DNA of 64,000 nt from Albifimbria verrucaria (Eukaryota; Ascomycota; Sordariomycetes; Hypocreales; Stachybotryaceae), in NCBI GenBank assembly GCA_020081605.1, contig JAHREC010000018.1:5580001-5644000 (forward strand), in the 5' to 3' direction. The position numbers and the translations under genes are program-made. This document shows positions 47,949 to 59,491 of this stretch, one piece after another (position 1 is the stretch's first letter; each line of letters opens with the position of its first letter). Under the pieces are notes generated by a model that was given only the letters and a program-made list of their open reading frames with translations, made no database searches and was not told the DNA's origin.

Positions 47949-50900
47949 ATTCTCTTTTGCCCTTGGTCTTGATATATATTTTTGGTTCTTGGTGGTTGGA
48001 GCGGTTCCGTCCCGTCCCATCTCGACGTGTCTTCGTTACACGGCCGGGATGAGGTGAGATGGGGGTTCCTGTTGGCTTTGGCTTTCACAGGAGGCTCGGT
48101 AGCGGCCCATGCAGTCATGCCCATGCCCCGTATTGTTATTCAATTTTTTACTGGTTCTGTGCTACACCACATTCCCACATCTGGCCTGATGTCTGACGCC
48201 CAGCTCAATATTGACCATGGTGCCGGCGGCGGACGGTTTCCTTTCTGGGACGACGGCTTTCTGCATCGGGCACGGTGTCGGCCACGGGGCGATTCAACAC
48301 CTCGCTTCCGATCGGGGCTGCTTGAACACGCAGTCCGTGCTCTTGGAATGCCTTGGCCATTCATTCAATCAATCAATCACGAAAACTCCCGTGCCGTCCG
48401 TCGACTGTGCCTGTACTATATACGTACCACCAACAAGGTGCTTGATCTCGTGTGCAATGCAAGCCAGATTCAGTAGTGCCGGCACGCCTCCCGCTGCGCT
48501 GCGTCACACAGCTGCCCCAAGCGTGCCAAGCCCACGGGAGTTTTCTTAGTCGGCTCCAGGAACATGGGACATTGCTTTGCTTTGCTTCGCTTCTCCTCTA
48601 CTCGTCGGAAACTTGTGGCTTGCTCGTGTGTGCTCGGCTACGGTAACTAGTGCCAGCTTGTCCATGGCCAACGTGCTTCCGCCAACACCTCGACCTACCG
48701 TGAGCCGCATCTCCCACCCTGTGCGAGAAATGACCCTTGCGACCTTCCAGGACCCAAGAATAAATACGACAGGGAGTGTTCCAGGTTGCAGTGCGTGGGT
48801 GCGTTCTAAACCGCTTCCTGCCAAGGAAGACCCTGTCCTTCTGCAGCCGAAAAACAAGTCTCTAGCGGTAAAGATGGCATGCAGGAACGTCCATGGCACC
48901 AAGGCTGCTTGAGTGAGCCCAGCCTTGTTTCGTCTGTTATCAAGCCGGCACCCCAGAAACCTGTTCGTCTCGCCCTGCCACTGGCTGGGTTGTGCCGTAT
49001 CCCAGCCCAGGACTCCCTCGTGGGGCAAGCTCTGCGCGGCGGTTCAGCTGCTTGCCGCGATGGACGTCTCCTTGCCTCTTTTCAGTGACACCGATGATCT
49101 TACCGGAAAGCATCCCATAGAATATGACTGGCGGAACACCTACTCATGTCTCGGCCACAGTCCCCGCCGTCGCCTCTGCGCCCGCCCGCCCATCCATCGT
49201 GGGAGCTGAGCTGCATCGACCGATGGCTGCCAATCCTGGAGATCCCCTGCCTGCAAGCGTTAACGTGGTAACCTGGATCCCGTGGTTGGCTACGTTGCCC
49301 TCCGCCGCGCTCATCTTCGCCCTTGTTCCGTCCCTACGCAGCGGCAGCACTGTAGCATCCGCTCACCCAGTACCCTGTTTTACGAGCCGTCTTGAGAACA
49401 CCTGGACACATTGCGGATGCCTACATAGTACAGAGCAATGGTGTCATTGCCACCCCCATTTCCCCAGAAATCTCGCCCTGTAGGATAGGCATTCACGTCG
49501 CCAAGATCGTCACTCGGTCCGTCCCTCGTCAGCCCAGATATCGGGTTTCCCAAGCGGGCCAAAGAAGTTGCATTCAGCCCGACGCCACCAATACCACATT
49601 GAATTGATATGTCCCTTCTAGGTGGCTGACAACGTGGAAAACTCTGGGACACAATTCCGCTTGATAACACCCTTAAACCCTTCTGCGGTGTCACCAAGGG
49701 CAGAGTGGGCTGGCGGCAAGTTCAATTATAAGGCGTCACTATGCGCCGACCACCTTGCCTTGTCTCGGCTGCAGAACTGGGGACCATCCTGGCCAAGGGC
49801 CCCCAAGGCACGGTCCAATTGGGTAAGAACCCGATTTCCCAGCGGATGCTGGACAAGACCTTTCTGCCAAGTCTGGTCCCGGTTGATGGCCATAGATGCT
49901 CGGTAGCAGATGGGCCCGGACCTCCCTCTGCCTGTATTGGTGCGCTGGTGGTTCACAACCTTCCGGGAATCTTCTTATCTGGAGGGAGGTCATTTCGAAT
50001 GAGATATCTAGATTGTTCCGAGGCAGGGTCCTCATGCAGGACATTATGTATTGTTGGGTGGTCCTGCGGGCCCCGACCTATTCCCCTTCTCCATGCTTCC
50101 TTCAACTGCCATAGCTGGGCGCCGTTCCTTGGTCCCCTCTCCCAACTCAAGCGCACATTGGTCGTTCCCATTGAAGCTCATGCAGGAGCGTTAAACTTGA
50201 TCAAATGGCGGTATAGCAGCTCCAAAGCCTGCCCCAAAAAGAGATCAGTTCCCGCCAGAGTTAGCGAGGCCCACCACGTAGTCTAGTTGCTAGAGACATC
50301 GTGTTGCTGAGGAGCAGAGCAGAGGCCGACGACTGGGAGGTGATAACCCCGAAAGCCTCGGAGTAAACTAACTGCCCTGCTCGTGTGAGCGGGCGCCTTG
50401 CCCTTTGCCCCCAAGATCATTGCAGAATTCTGACGGCAATCTTTCGTGGATACATGGCCGATCAAGGAGGCACCAATAATAGCAGCCTTGTGTTCTACAG
50501 CCCGATGCAACCTTTCCACTCTATCATCTGCCCCTTTCCTTCTTACATCTCTACGCTCACTTTCGCTCAACTACAGAAGCCCGGTCTCTGCCCCTTGCTT
50601 TTTCGTTACATAAACGCCTTGCTGCTCTCACCCCATTCTGATCAACCTCATCGACACCGCCTTTGAACAGGACCGGACGGCCCTGTTCAGAGGACTTGCG
50701 TTCGTCACCATTTCATCCAAATTCCGAATAGAGTCGATACTGTCCCCTGCTGAGCCCGAGGTCGACGAGCAGACACATGTTTCTACTGCTCAGTCTAATG
50801 TCAAACGGAAGCATGCAGATGCTTTTACGGCTCCAGGGCCGCGCCTCTGGGCGTTGAGCTGGCCACTCCACTAGACGTCCGTTCTCAGACTTCGGCGAGA

Positions 50901-51008
50901 TCGGACACGACGACATCGGAGCCGGGCCGGGTTTACCTCGACGACAACAAGCACTTAACAGCTGCCCGTCGCAAGGAGACGGCTCAGTCTGCACGTCTTC
51001 GACCGCCC
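47949..51008. other. 3-kb gene-poor stretch
   Basis: T-rich run just after the tRNA (ATTCTCTTTTGCCC, 47949-47962) fits a Pol III terminator. Beyond it, frames of up to 181 codons (49741-50286, plus; 48546-49028, minus) lack any signature. From about 50745 to 51008 codon-like sequence continues directly into the zinc-cluster gene and is probably its true N-terminus. Confidence 0.5.
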
Positions 51009-53191
51009 ATGAGGTCTAGTATCGCTTGCTTACGGTGTCGGAGGTCAAAAATCAAATGCGACAACGACGGCGGCAACAGTCCCTGCGAGACTTGCATCAA
51101 GGCAGGCCAGGAATGCCAGTACCCCGACGGCCACTCGGGGCGGGCCAGACGGAGCGAACCAGCCGGGAGCCAAGGCGAAAAGGAAGACAGCCCGGAGAGA
51201 AAACGCGTCAAGCGAGCAGACAGCGTGCCCAGCCTCGACCCTCAGCGCGCAACAGCCTACGCTGCTGAGGTCCTATCCTACCCCTTCATCACAACCCAAG
51301 TATGGGAAAAAGTCTTTGCCATCTTCAAGACGCACTACGCAGCAGAGCTGCCCTTTCTTCACTTACCCACCATCAAGGACGCCATGAGCCGCAGACACGA
51401 ATACTTCAAAATCTACCCAAGCCTAAACCTGGTTCTCCTAGGCCTCCTAGCCCTGGCAGCACCTTTCTATCCGGAACTTGCCAAATACTCAGCCCATGTC
51501 GCCAGTCTCCACGGCGTAAAACCTCGGGATCAAGCATATGAGAGCGACCTATCGTCAGCGGGCGACTTTTTCGCCAACGCTCTCATCACTGCTCTAGGAC
51601 CCTTGAAGACCTCCATGAGCACGGCAACTGTTGAGCGAGTGCAGGCTCTGCTAATACTGGGCCTGTATGAGTGGAATAGGCGTTACGAAGATAGCGAGAC
51701 CTTGGCCTGGACATATGTTGGGTTGGCGACGCGTCTGGCTTACATACTTAAGCTGGGCCTTGATGACAAAACCCTGCTCTCGACAGATCTGATACCGCAG
51801 GGTGGACAGCCCGAGTACATAACCCCGTCTGAGTCGGTTGAAGTAGCCATCGCCAGGAAATTCGAAGACGAACCATGTTCAGTTGCTTGGTACTCGACCG
51901 CATGATGGGCCATGGCAAAGAACGACCATCGATGATCCGGTCCGAAGACCTCGATATCCAACTACCTTGCCCGGAGCCGTCCTTCTCGCTCGCCCAGAAC
52001 ATCTCGCCCACTATTCCGAGACCTCTTCGTCGAGACCGGTTACGGAATATGACAGACAACAGCATTCTCAGTCTTTTCATCCGGCTTGTCGATCTATGGG
52101 GAGATATCAAAGGGTACAGTATCGAGTGTGGACACCTCGATGAGGAGGCACACGCACGCTTCACCAAGCTACAGGGTGAACTAGACCTTTTCGCCAAGAA
52201 TATACCCGGCACTTTCGCTCTGTCACGGCAGAATTACTATCGACACGAGAACTCCGACTCCCCGAGCATGTACGTGTCGTTACATATGCTCATGTGTGCG
52301 TCTCAAGTCGTACTACATCGAGAATACTTACCCTTCCTCCCACCTCGCCACGGCAAGGCCAAAGGAGGCACCGAGTACCTCTACCGCAGAGGATTCAAGA
52401 TCGAGACCGACTTTCACGACGAGTGCGTAACGCGAGTTTTCGAGCAGCCCGGGAAATCGTAGATCTACTCGAGATATGTCGGGATAAGCTTCCAATGACC
52501 CCTTGACGCTCTACTCCACCTGGTCTGCCGGGTTCATTGGCTTATACGCCCATCACTTTCCACAAATGGACAGCCACCGATACATGACTGGTTGGGCGGA
52601 TGGCGGACGGCGTGGTGACGAGGATGCTGATGTCTATCAGGGGTCGTTGACGGGGCGGCGTACCAAACGATGATGCGGATGGTCCCTTATGTGCATTCGG
52701 CGGATGCTTACGTGAAATGCTTCCGAGAGGTGAACGAGTTTATGAAGAGAGCTAAGCATTTGAACCTCACCATTGAGAAGCTGAGCATACGGTCTGGTAA
52801 CGATAGGAGTGGCGTAAGCTTGGGCAGTGCTGCCCCGTCTTCGCAACCAAAGCCTTCGAAGGCTTCCGAGACCTCTCCATTGCTCCTCTCTGATACACCA
52901 GGAACAGTCGCATTTAAACCTGTCAATGATCTAGCACTGGTAGGGCCCGAATCCCCGCCTCAACTGGCGACAGCGAGCCAACCGAAGGGTTCTCTGTTTG
53001 AAATACCTGAGAGCGAGGCTGGGCTTTCGAATCTTCGGAAGGATATATGGACCAAAATTCGCCAAGACCAACCGCTGGACGAAGTAGCAATGGCGATGCT
53101 GGAGTCACAACGAATTGCCACCGTTCTCAACGACTTGCAGGAATTCTCGGGAGTCGGGGCGGTGGGCGCGAGGAGCAGGAGAGCGGCGTAA
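51009..53191 (+). CDS. Zn(II)2Cys6 transcription factor with fungal-specific domain
   Basis: Fungus-specific DNA-binding regulator. Zinc cluster directly after the ATG: ACLRCRRSKIKCDNDGG, then CETCIKAGQECQYP (six Cys with C-x2-C-x6-C ... C-x2-C-x6-C spacing), a basic linker, then the fungal-specific TF domain (about 51270-52500): PFLHLPTIKDAM, RVQALLILGLYEWNR, LATRLAYILKLGL, then FSCLVLDRMMGHGKERPSM. The C-terminal part is low complexity with a helical end. No intron. Gaps at about 51878, 52436, 52503 and 52656; restored, 728 residues. In-frame, coding-like sequence upstream (about 50745-51008, e.g. DDNKHLTAARRKETAQSARL) suggests the real start is further 5'. Targets cannot be inferred from its neighbours. 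Confidence 0.85.
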
Positions 53192-55551
53192 GCAGCGGAG
53201 GATTGGGGAAGCCGCTGTGATAGGCACGGGCTGATCATGCACGGAATATAAACAATTCACGTCAAGATGCCGTAATAGTGCCAACGGCTCGAGTTTGGGA
53301 TTTATGGAGCGGCTCTGGGCGTCGAGTCCACACGTGGGGGAGGAGAGGATCCCGGCGCCTCATGGAGCTGTTCAGGGCATATTGGCTGTAAACTAGGAAT
53401 ACACGAGGACTTCAACAACGGTATAGCATAGTAGCAATTGATAATGGCATTCTTGTTATGTATGCAATTCGGCGCGATTTCGGATCCGGCTGCAGATGGT
53501 AGCATCGCAGCGGGGATTGGTGCTTGTCTCAGCGCTGACGGGCATGTCGGGACACCGGAAGGTCGCATAGGCCAATTCCTCACGATGCGGAGTAAAGTCC
53601 ATGACATCATGCAGGGCGTGGGACATTTGCGACCTTTCCGTCTGTCTAGTTGTTGGACTCAGCCCGCCGTGTTAGCAATGCACGATCCCAGCCCCGGCGC
53701 TCGGTCGCGGCTCCAGCGATCGGTGGCTGTCCCGCCCTGCTGGAGCCACGGCCAAGGACATGGCTGGCTGGAAATCAGCGCAATTGCATGTATTAGCAAT
53801 GGTTCGCGGGAGGGGACAAGACCAAAGCGTGGGGGCCTCGCGGCAACGATCGAGAAGCAAAGGATGCGAGTGGCTTGGGCCGGCATACGGTAAAGTTCAA
53901 GCTTGATCTGGCTCCTCGTCCGCGCCCTGTACGGGTTGCAACGGTTCACGACCCCGTGAAACCTCGGAAGCGGAACCGTTATCAAGAGCTGTTATACGTG
54001 TGTGCTGTAACCTATTGCTGACATGTACTGCCGAGTGCTTCCTGCAGGTCCCCCTCGACTTCCTGGCTAATGCAGCGCGAGAACAAAGTACAGCAACGGG
54101 GGCCCGAGGAGACGTAGCAGTAGGTGATTTCTGTTGGTCATTGTTTGTGTCATGCAGCAACCGGTTGGGGCCAGTTTTTCAATATGGATATATTGGAGAA
54201 AGAGGAGAAAATGTGACCCGGCATATGGTTTCGATAGAGCAGCGTACGAGACGTAGGGCTCGTCAAGCTTGATTTCATTCACTCGCTTCAAGTGGAAACC
54301 TTCCATGAATAGAAACCCGGGTTACAAGGTCGCGACTACTGGGTGTTTAAAGCTCCAGCTAGGAGAGTAATGACTGGCCTTTGGTGGAGACCCAACACAT
54401 TACATCGTCGTTCACGATGAGCGTTACAGTCTCCAGCTAAAAGATACTTGCCATGACGTCGAAGCATGTAGCTCCATGTACAGCTTCATCACTCCACCTT
54501 GGACAGATCAGGTCAGATCGGCCCCAACCTATCCCACTCCCTTCCAACGGGCCCTCGTCTCCCAAGCAATCGGCCAAAGAGCACAGCTCCAGGAGCAAAC
54601 GCACACGGTCCAATCCAGCCGTTTCTCTGACACCACGCGCGTTTCCATATGCACGTCCGCATCAGGTGCGAGGCCGTCGCTGCGTGTGGGGAGGCGCCGC
54701 AGGCGTGGGACCACAAGCCACCAAGCAAGAAGGACAATCACTCCCCTGTTCCAGAACCGTTCATGCATTGGGCCTGGCCTGAGGGGAAGCAAAGCAGAAC
54801 TATGTCATGGCCGAAAAGTCAGCTTTGCAGGGACCGCAGCTTAGCCTCGACGTGGGTTCGGAAGGGCGCCATTGTCAGACGCCCCGCGGCAATGCATGCC
54901 ACAGCTATGATTCCAAAACCCCATTTCCTAGCCTTGATTGCCCGCGAAGCGACCGAGGATCCGATGGGGATCTGGGCCAGCTTTAGGCTCGACGAGATAG
55001 TTCCAGCCGTGGCTCCCGGTCATCTGTCTCCACTCGGGAGGTACGCAAGCTCGCCGCCTTGCAACACCCCTTTGGTCCATGTACATGGCCATTCTCCTCT
55101 CCCACGCAAAACAGACTCTCATGTGCCTGTCTGAAGCAAGGTTGGTGCATTCTAGATGCAAGCTTCTTTAGCCTGTGAGCTGTTTTGTTCAGGTACATGG
55201 CCCGCACCCGCTTTGCCGGGAGGGGACCCGGCATCCCACGCTCTGGACGTGCGGAAGATGGAGTCCTTCCAGGGCCAGTTCACTAGCATCCGAGAGTCTC
55301 TGTACCTGCCGTGACAAGTTGAGGGTGGGCACAAGTGCCTTGGCTCGTCAGTGTCCAAGGGAGAACCAGGCCAGTTGTACCTCGGGGTAGCGCCGGTGGC
55401 CCTCATCCACCCAAGCTTACACATGTTTGGCTTTGACTCTTATATAGTTTCAGCGCCCTCACAGCATTTCCCGAGCCTCCGATCTTTGTATAACCGTTTC
55501 TGCCTGGGCATTGTTTGTTTCTTGACGTTTTTTGTTTTCGCTCGCGCAAAC
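53192..55551. other. 2.4-kb intergenic region, EGT1 promoter
   Basis: No gene recognised; longest frame 161 codons without signature. The EGT1 core promoter is at the right end. Confidence 0.55.
55434..55447 (+). promoter_or_regulatory. EGT1 core promoter: TGACTC next to TATATAG
   Basis: TGACTC at 55434-55439, the core of the Gcn4/CpcA amino-acid-starvation site, immediately followed by TATATAG at 55441-55447, about 105-118 bases before the EGT1 ATG. A CT-rich leader follows. A role for cross-pathway control is an inference from the motif. Confidence 0.4.
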
Positions 55552-58500
55552 ATGCCCGCCGTCAAGGAAAGCTCCTTTGGGTCCTCGACCAGCCACAAGG
55601 CCACCTCCGATATCATTGACATACGGGGCCCGCAGGTCGAGTACAACCTGAAGGATGACATTGAGAAGCTGTTCAACCCGGCCAAGGGGCCTCGCAAGTT
55701 GCCAACACTGCTTTTGTACGATGAAAAAGGACTGCAGTTGTTTGAGGATGTACGTTGTGCTCATGGTCTCAACCACCAGCTCCCTGGCTCAGTCGCACTC
55801 ATAACCGTATGCCAGATCACGCATCTGGAGGAATACTACTTGACAAACTATGAAATCGACGTGCTCAAGAAGTCCGCCGTCGAAATGGCCAGCAATATCC
55901 CGGCTCATTCTATGGTAATTGAGCTCGGCAGCGGGTTAGTGCTCGTACCGTCCTATGAGACCCTTCCCGGCCTGGTGTAAATATTGATTGTCTTTTTCTG
56001 TTAAGGAACCTCCGTAAAGTCTGCCTGCTGCTCCAGGCGCTAGAGGACCAGGCCAAGGAAGTCGACTACTATGCTCTGGACCTGTCCGAGGAGGAGCTGG
56101 AGCGCACTCTGGCCCAGGTGCCTTCTTTCAAGTACGTATCCTGCCATGGCTTGCTAGGCACATACGACGACGGACGCGAGTGGCTCAAGCAGCCGCATCT
56201 GGCCTCGAGGCCCAAGACCATCCTGCATCTAGGATCTAGTATCGGTTTGTTCCCACTGACACTCCTCACCAACGACTTGAAGCAACTAATACGATGAGTT
56301 AGGCAATTTCTCACGAGACGAGGCTGCCGAGTTCTTGGCTGGATTTGCCGACGTCTTACAGCACACAGACTCCATCATGATGGGTATCGACTCGTGCAGT
56401 GACCCAGAGAAGATCTAGTAAGTTCTAGTCAATGGAGGGTCACCATGCAGATCGGCACTAACATCGCTGCAGTCACGCATATAATGGTTGGTCAATTCAG
56501 TCGTTGTTGGTAAGATTCAAGTCAAGCTAATCTCGACACATCATATAGATAAGGAGGGACTTACTCACAGGTAGAGCATACCAAGCGTAGTAGTATAAGC
56601 CCCTGTGCTGATGACATGCAGGTTCATCCTCAATGGCCTCACACACGCCAATGAGGTGCTTGGCAAGGAAGCCTTCCGCCTCGACGAGTGGCAGGCCATC
56701 GGCGAGTACATCTTCGACGAAGAAGGTGGCCGTCACCAAGCATTTGTCTCACCACTGCAGGAGACCACCGCGCTTGGCTCCGTTATCCAGCCTCACGAGA
56801 GGATTCAGATTGAGCAAAGTCTCAAGTATTCGCCATCGGGCTACAACAAACTCTTCGCTGTAGCAGGCCTGAGGCAAGTGAAGCAATGGAGCCGCGGCGA
56901 CGACTATGGTAAGCACATTCCCACGTTCTCTTCTTATCTGCCACTCTCGTCATAGCCGATGTGGTTTTGGTGTAAGACAAGTCAAGGGTACTGGACTCAC
57001 CACGATATGCACCCCACTTCTGTCGATCATGCCACACTGCTGCAGGCAGAGTGACATGGGGGTTCGCAAAGCCGGGAATTGTCAAAGTCATCGATACCAA
57101 GCGGCTAATGACGGTCAACTGACCAGCGTGGTGGGAGGGTGGCTGTGACACCGTGGCAGCTAACACATATATTGAGCCTTGGGTCTGAACAAGAGCAACG
57201 GCTAACCGGTGCGATTTGACAGGCATTCACATGTTGCAGAAGACCAAGATGTCCTTGAGCCCGATCCCTCCATCTATGCCGCCGGCGCCCTGCCCACCCT
57301 CCATGACTGGGAGGCGCTCTGGGCCATCTGGGACACCGTCTCGCAGCAAATGCTACCCAACGAGGAGCTAGCCGAAAAGCCCATTAAGCTGCGCAACGCC
57401 TGCATCTTTTACCTGGGCCATATTCCCGGCTTCCTTGACATCCAGCTATGCAAGGGCACCAAAGCTCCTCCCACAGAGCCAGCCTACTACCACTCCATTT
57501 TCGAGCGCGGCATCGATCCAGATGTTGACAATCCTGAGAAGTGCCACGACCACTCCGAGGTCCCGGACGAATGGCCTCCGGTTGACGAGATCCTTGCCTA
57601 TCAGGAGCGAGTGCGCTCACGCCTTCGGGGCTTGTACGAGAACGGATCAAATGAGATCCCACATGACGTGGCGCAAGTTATGTGGCTCGCCTTCGAGCAC
57701 GAGGTCATGCACATCGAGACCTTCCTCTACATGCTGCTGCAGAGCGACAAGACGCTGCCACCACCTCACGTGCCGCGGCCCGACTTCGAGAGGCTGGCAC
57801 GCAAGGCTCGCGAGGCAAGAGTCCCGAACCAGTGGTTCGACGTTCCCGAACAGACGGTTACGATTGGGATGAAGGAGCCCGAGAAGGGATCCAAATCCGT
57901 GCATCACTTTGGATGGTTTGTGTTGGACGAAATCTCCCCGAGAAGCTTAGAAGACTAAATTGTTATATAAGGGATAACGAGAAGCCAGCGAGAGAGGAGC
58001 ATGTACACGCCTTCCAGGCCCAAGGTCGCGCGATCACTAACGAAGACGTAAGTGCTCATTTCTCAAGGATGAAAGCACCGCGAGGGAGCAATACTGACTC
58101 CAAGTGAATATAGTATGCCAACTACCTGTACAATAACAAGATCGAAAGCATCCCCGCCTCGTGGTCCCAAGCAGAGACCACGAACGGCACCACAAATGGA
58201 CACACCAACGGCGCATCGAACGGCGCCAGCGCTGTGCCCGAGTCCTACCTCAGCGGCAAGTCCGTCCGCACTGTTTACGGACTTGTGCCCTTGAAGTACG
58301 CTCTGGACTGGCCAGTATTTGCGTCTTACGACGAGCTTGCCGGGTGCGCCGCCTGGATGGGTGGCCGCATTCCAACCCTCGAGGAGGCCAAGAGCATCTA
58401 CCAATACGCTCACAACCAGAAGAAGCTGGTCACGCTAAGCAGACTGACAAAGAAGGTTCCCGCAGTTAACGGGTATGTCGGAAACAAACCCTAACTAGCA

Positions 58501-58944
58501 GTTGAATAGTGAAACATGCTGACACTTACACCCTAGACATCTTGTCAACGACGGCGTCGAGGAGACACCCCAGAGCTCACCTCCGCCTCGGTCGATGACG
58601 GCTCAGACGAGCTGTTCATCGACCTGGCCGACGCAAACGTCGGCTTCAAGCACTGGCACCCTATGCCAGTGACATCGCGCGGCGGCTCCCTCGCGGGTCA
58701 GTCCGACATGGGCGGCGTGTGGGAGTGGACGAGCTCCCCGCTGCGCCGCCACGAGGGCTTCGAGCCCATGCCCCTGTACCCGGCCTACACGGCCGACTTC
58801 TTCGACGACAAGCACAACGTTGTGCTGGGCGGTTCGTGGGCCACGCACCCGCGCATCGCGGGACGCAGGAGCTTCGTCAACTGGTACCAGCGCAACTACC
58901 CGTACCCGTGGGCCGGCGCAAGGCTGGTCCGGGATATCAAGTAA
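55552..58944 (+). CDS. EGT1: ergothioneine synthase Egt1, ten introns
   Basis: Makes hercynine from histidine and SAM, then adds cysteine with O2 to give hercynylcysteine sulfoxide; the lyase Egt2 is not in the window. Order: EgtD-like methyltransferase (VEYNLKDDIEKLF, TLLLYDEKGLQLFEDITHLEE, SMVIELGSGNLRK, TILHLGSSIGNF, EKIYHAYNDKEGLTHRFILN), DinB-like domain with iron site FEHEVMHIETFLYM, and FGE-type domain (LAGCAAWMGGRIPTLEEAK, GGVWEWTSSPLRR, VVLGGSWATHPRIAGRRSF). Introns: 55750-55815, 55935-56005, 56245-56302, 56418-56472, 56487-56548, 56571-56621, 56909-57222, 57916-57971, 58048-58113, 58473-58536. Exons 5 and 6 are only 14 and 22 bases. Two gaps, at about 57270 (CCC) and about 58572 (CCCC). 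Restored, 843 residues, normal for Egt1. Confidence 0.95.
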
Positions 58945-59491
58945 GTCGAAGTTCTGTTGTAGGATTGAACGAGGCACATGATGAGGATTTTGCTTTGTTT
59001 CTGTTTTACTTGGGTATGCTTGCGAAGGATGAACTGGTCAGACGACCTGTCGAAAGCAGACGATGGACTGCACTGGAAAGCTACATGGATGGACACGGAA
59101 CAGTCTTTACGGCATCTGCACGAAACGACGATGACGACATTCCTTCATGATCTTGTGTTTATATATGCGGCTGCTAGCCACTAAATTGTACACGGCAGTC
59201 TAGCTGCTTCTATTCATTTTTCCCCTGTCCAGTGTGTGAATCATGAGCCGTGTCCTTCTAGCCAGCCTTGGCCTACTCTATCGTGCGTGGGCATGGGAGA
59301 GTCGCATCGAGTTGTGTGGCTGACGATTCGATTGTAACTTTCCCGGGTATTGTGGGCATTTCAGACCCCAAGCCCAAACATGAGCCGATCGTCGAGAGTG
59401 AGGTGGTTTGACCAAAGGTGTTGATGTCGTCAGTAGATTGATGCGTGACGAATGCCATTACGTCTACGCAATGTTAAATGTTAAGCGCCGC
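58945..59491. other. convergent 3' flanks
   Basis: 547 bases between EGT1 and eIF2B-alpha stops; nothing coding recognised. Confidence 0.6.

Noticed and set aside
48546..49028. 160-codon minus-strand frame as a gene
   Set aside because: No recognisable motif and no extension by splicing; overlapped by similarly long frames on the plus strand.
49741..50286. 181-codon plus-strand frame as a gene
   Set aside because: No signal peptide, domain or intron; long frames are expected in GC-rich DNA.
53438..53893. 151-codon frame starting MIMAFLLCMQF, a possible small secreted protein
   Set aside because: The hydrophobic start is short, no cleavage site or Cys pattern follows, and the remainder looks random.
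55351..55980. EGT1 intron 1 (66 bp) translated as coding
   Set aside because: It is a multiple of three and open, but has GT-AG ends and its removal restores the conserved FEDITHLEEYY.
58942..58966. GTAAGT at the EGT1 stop as an eleventh intron
   Set aside because: The nearest AG gives an intron of about 22 bases and the protein already ends at the family's usual point.
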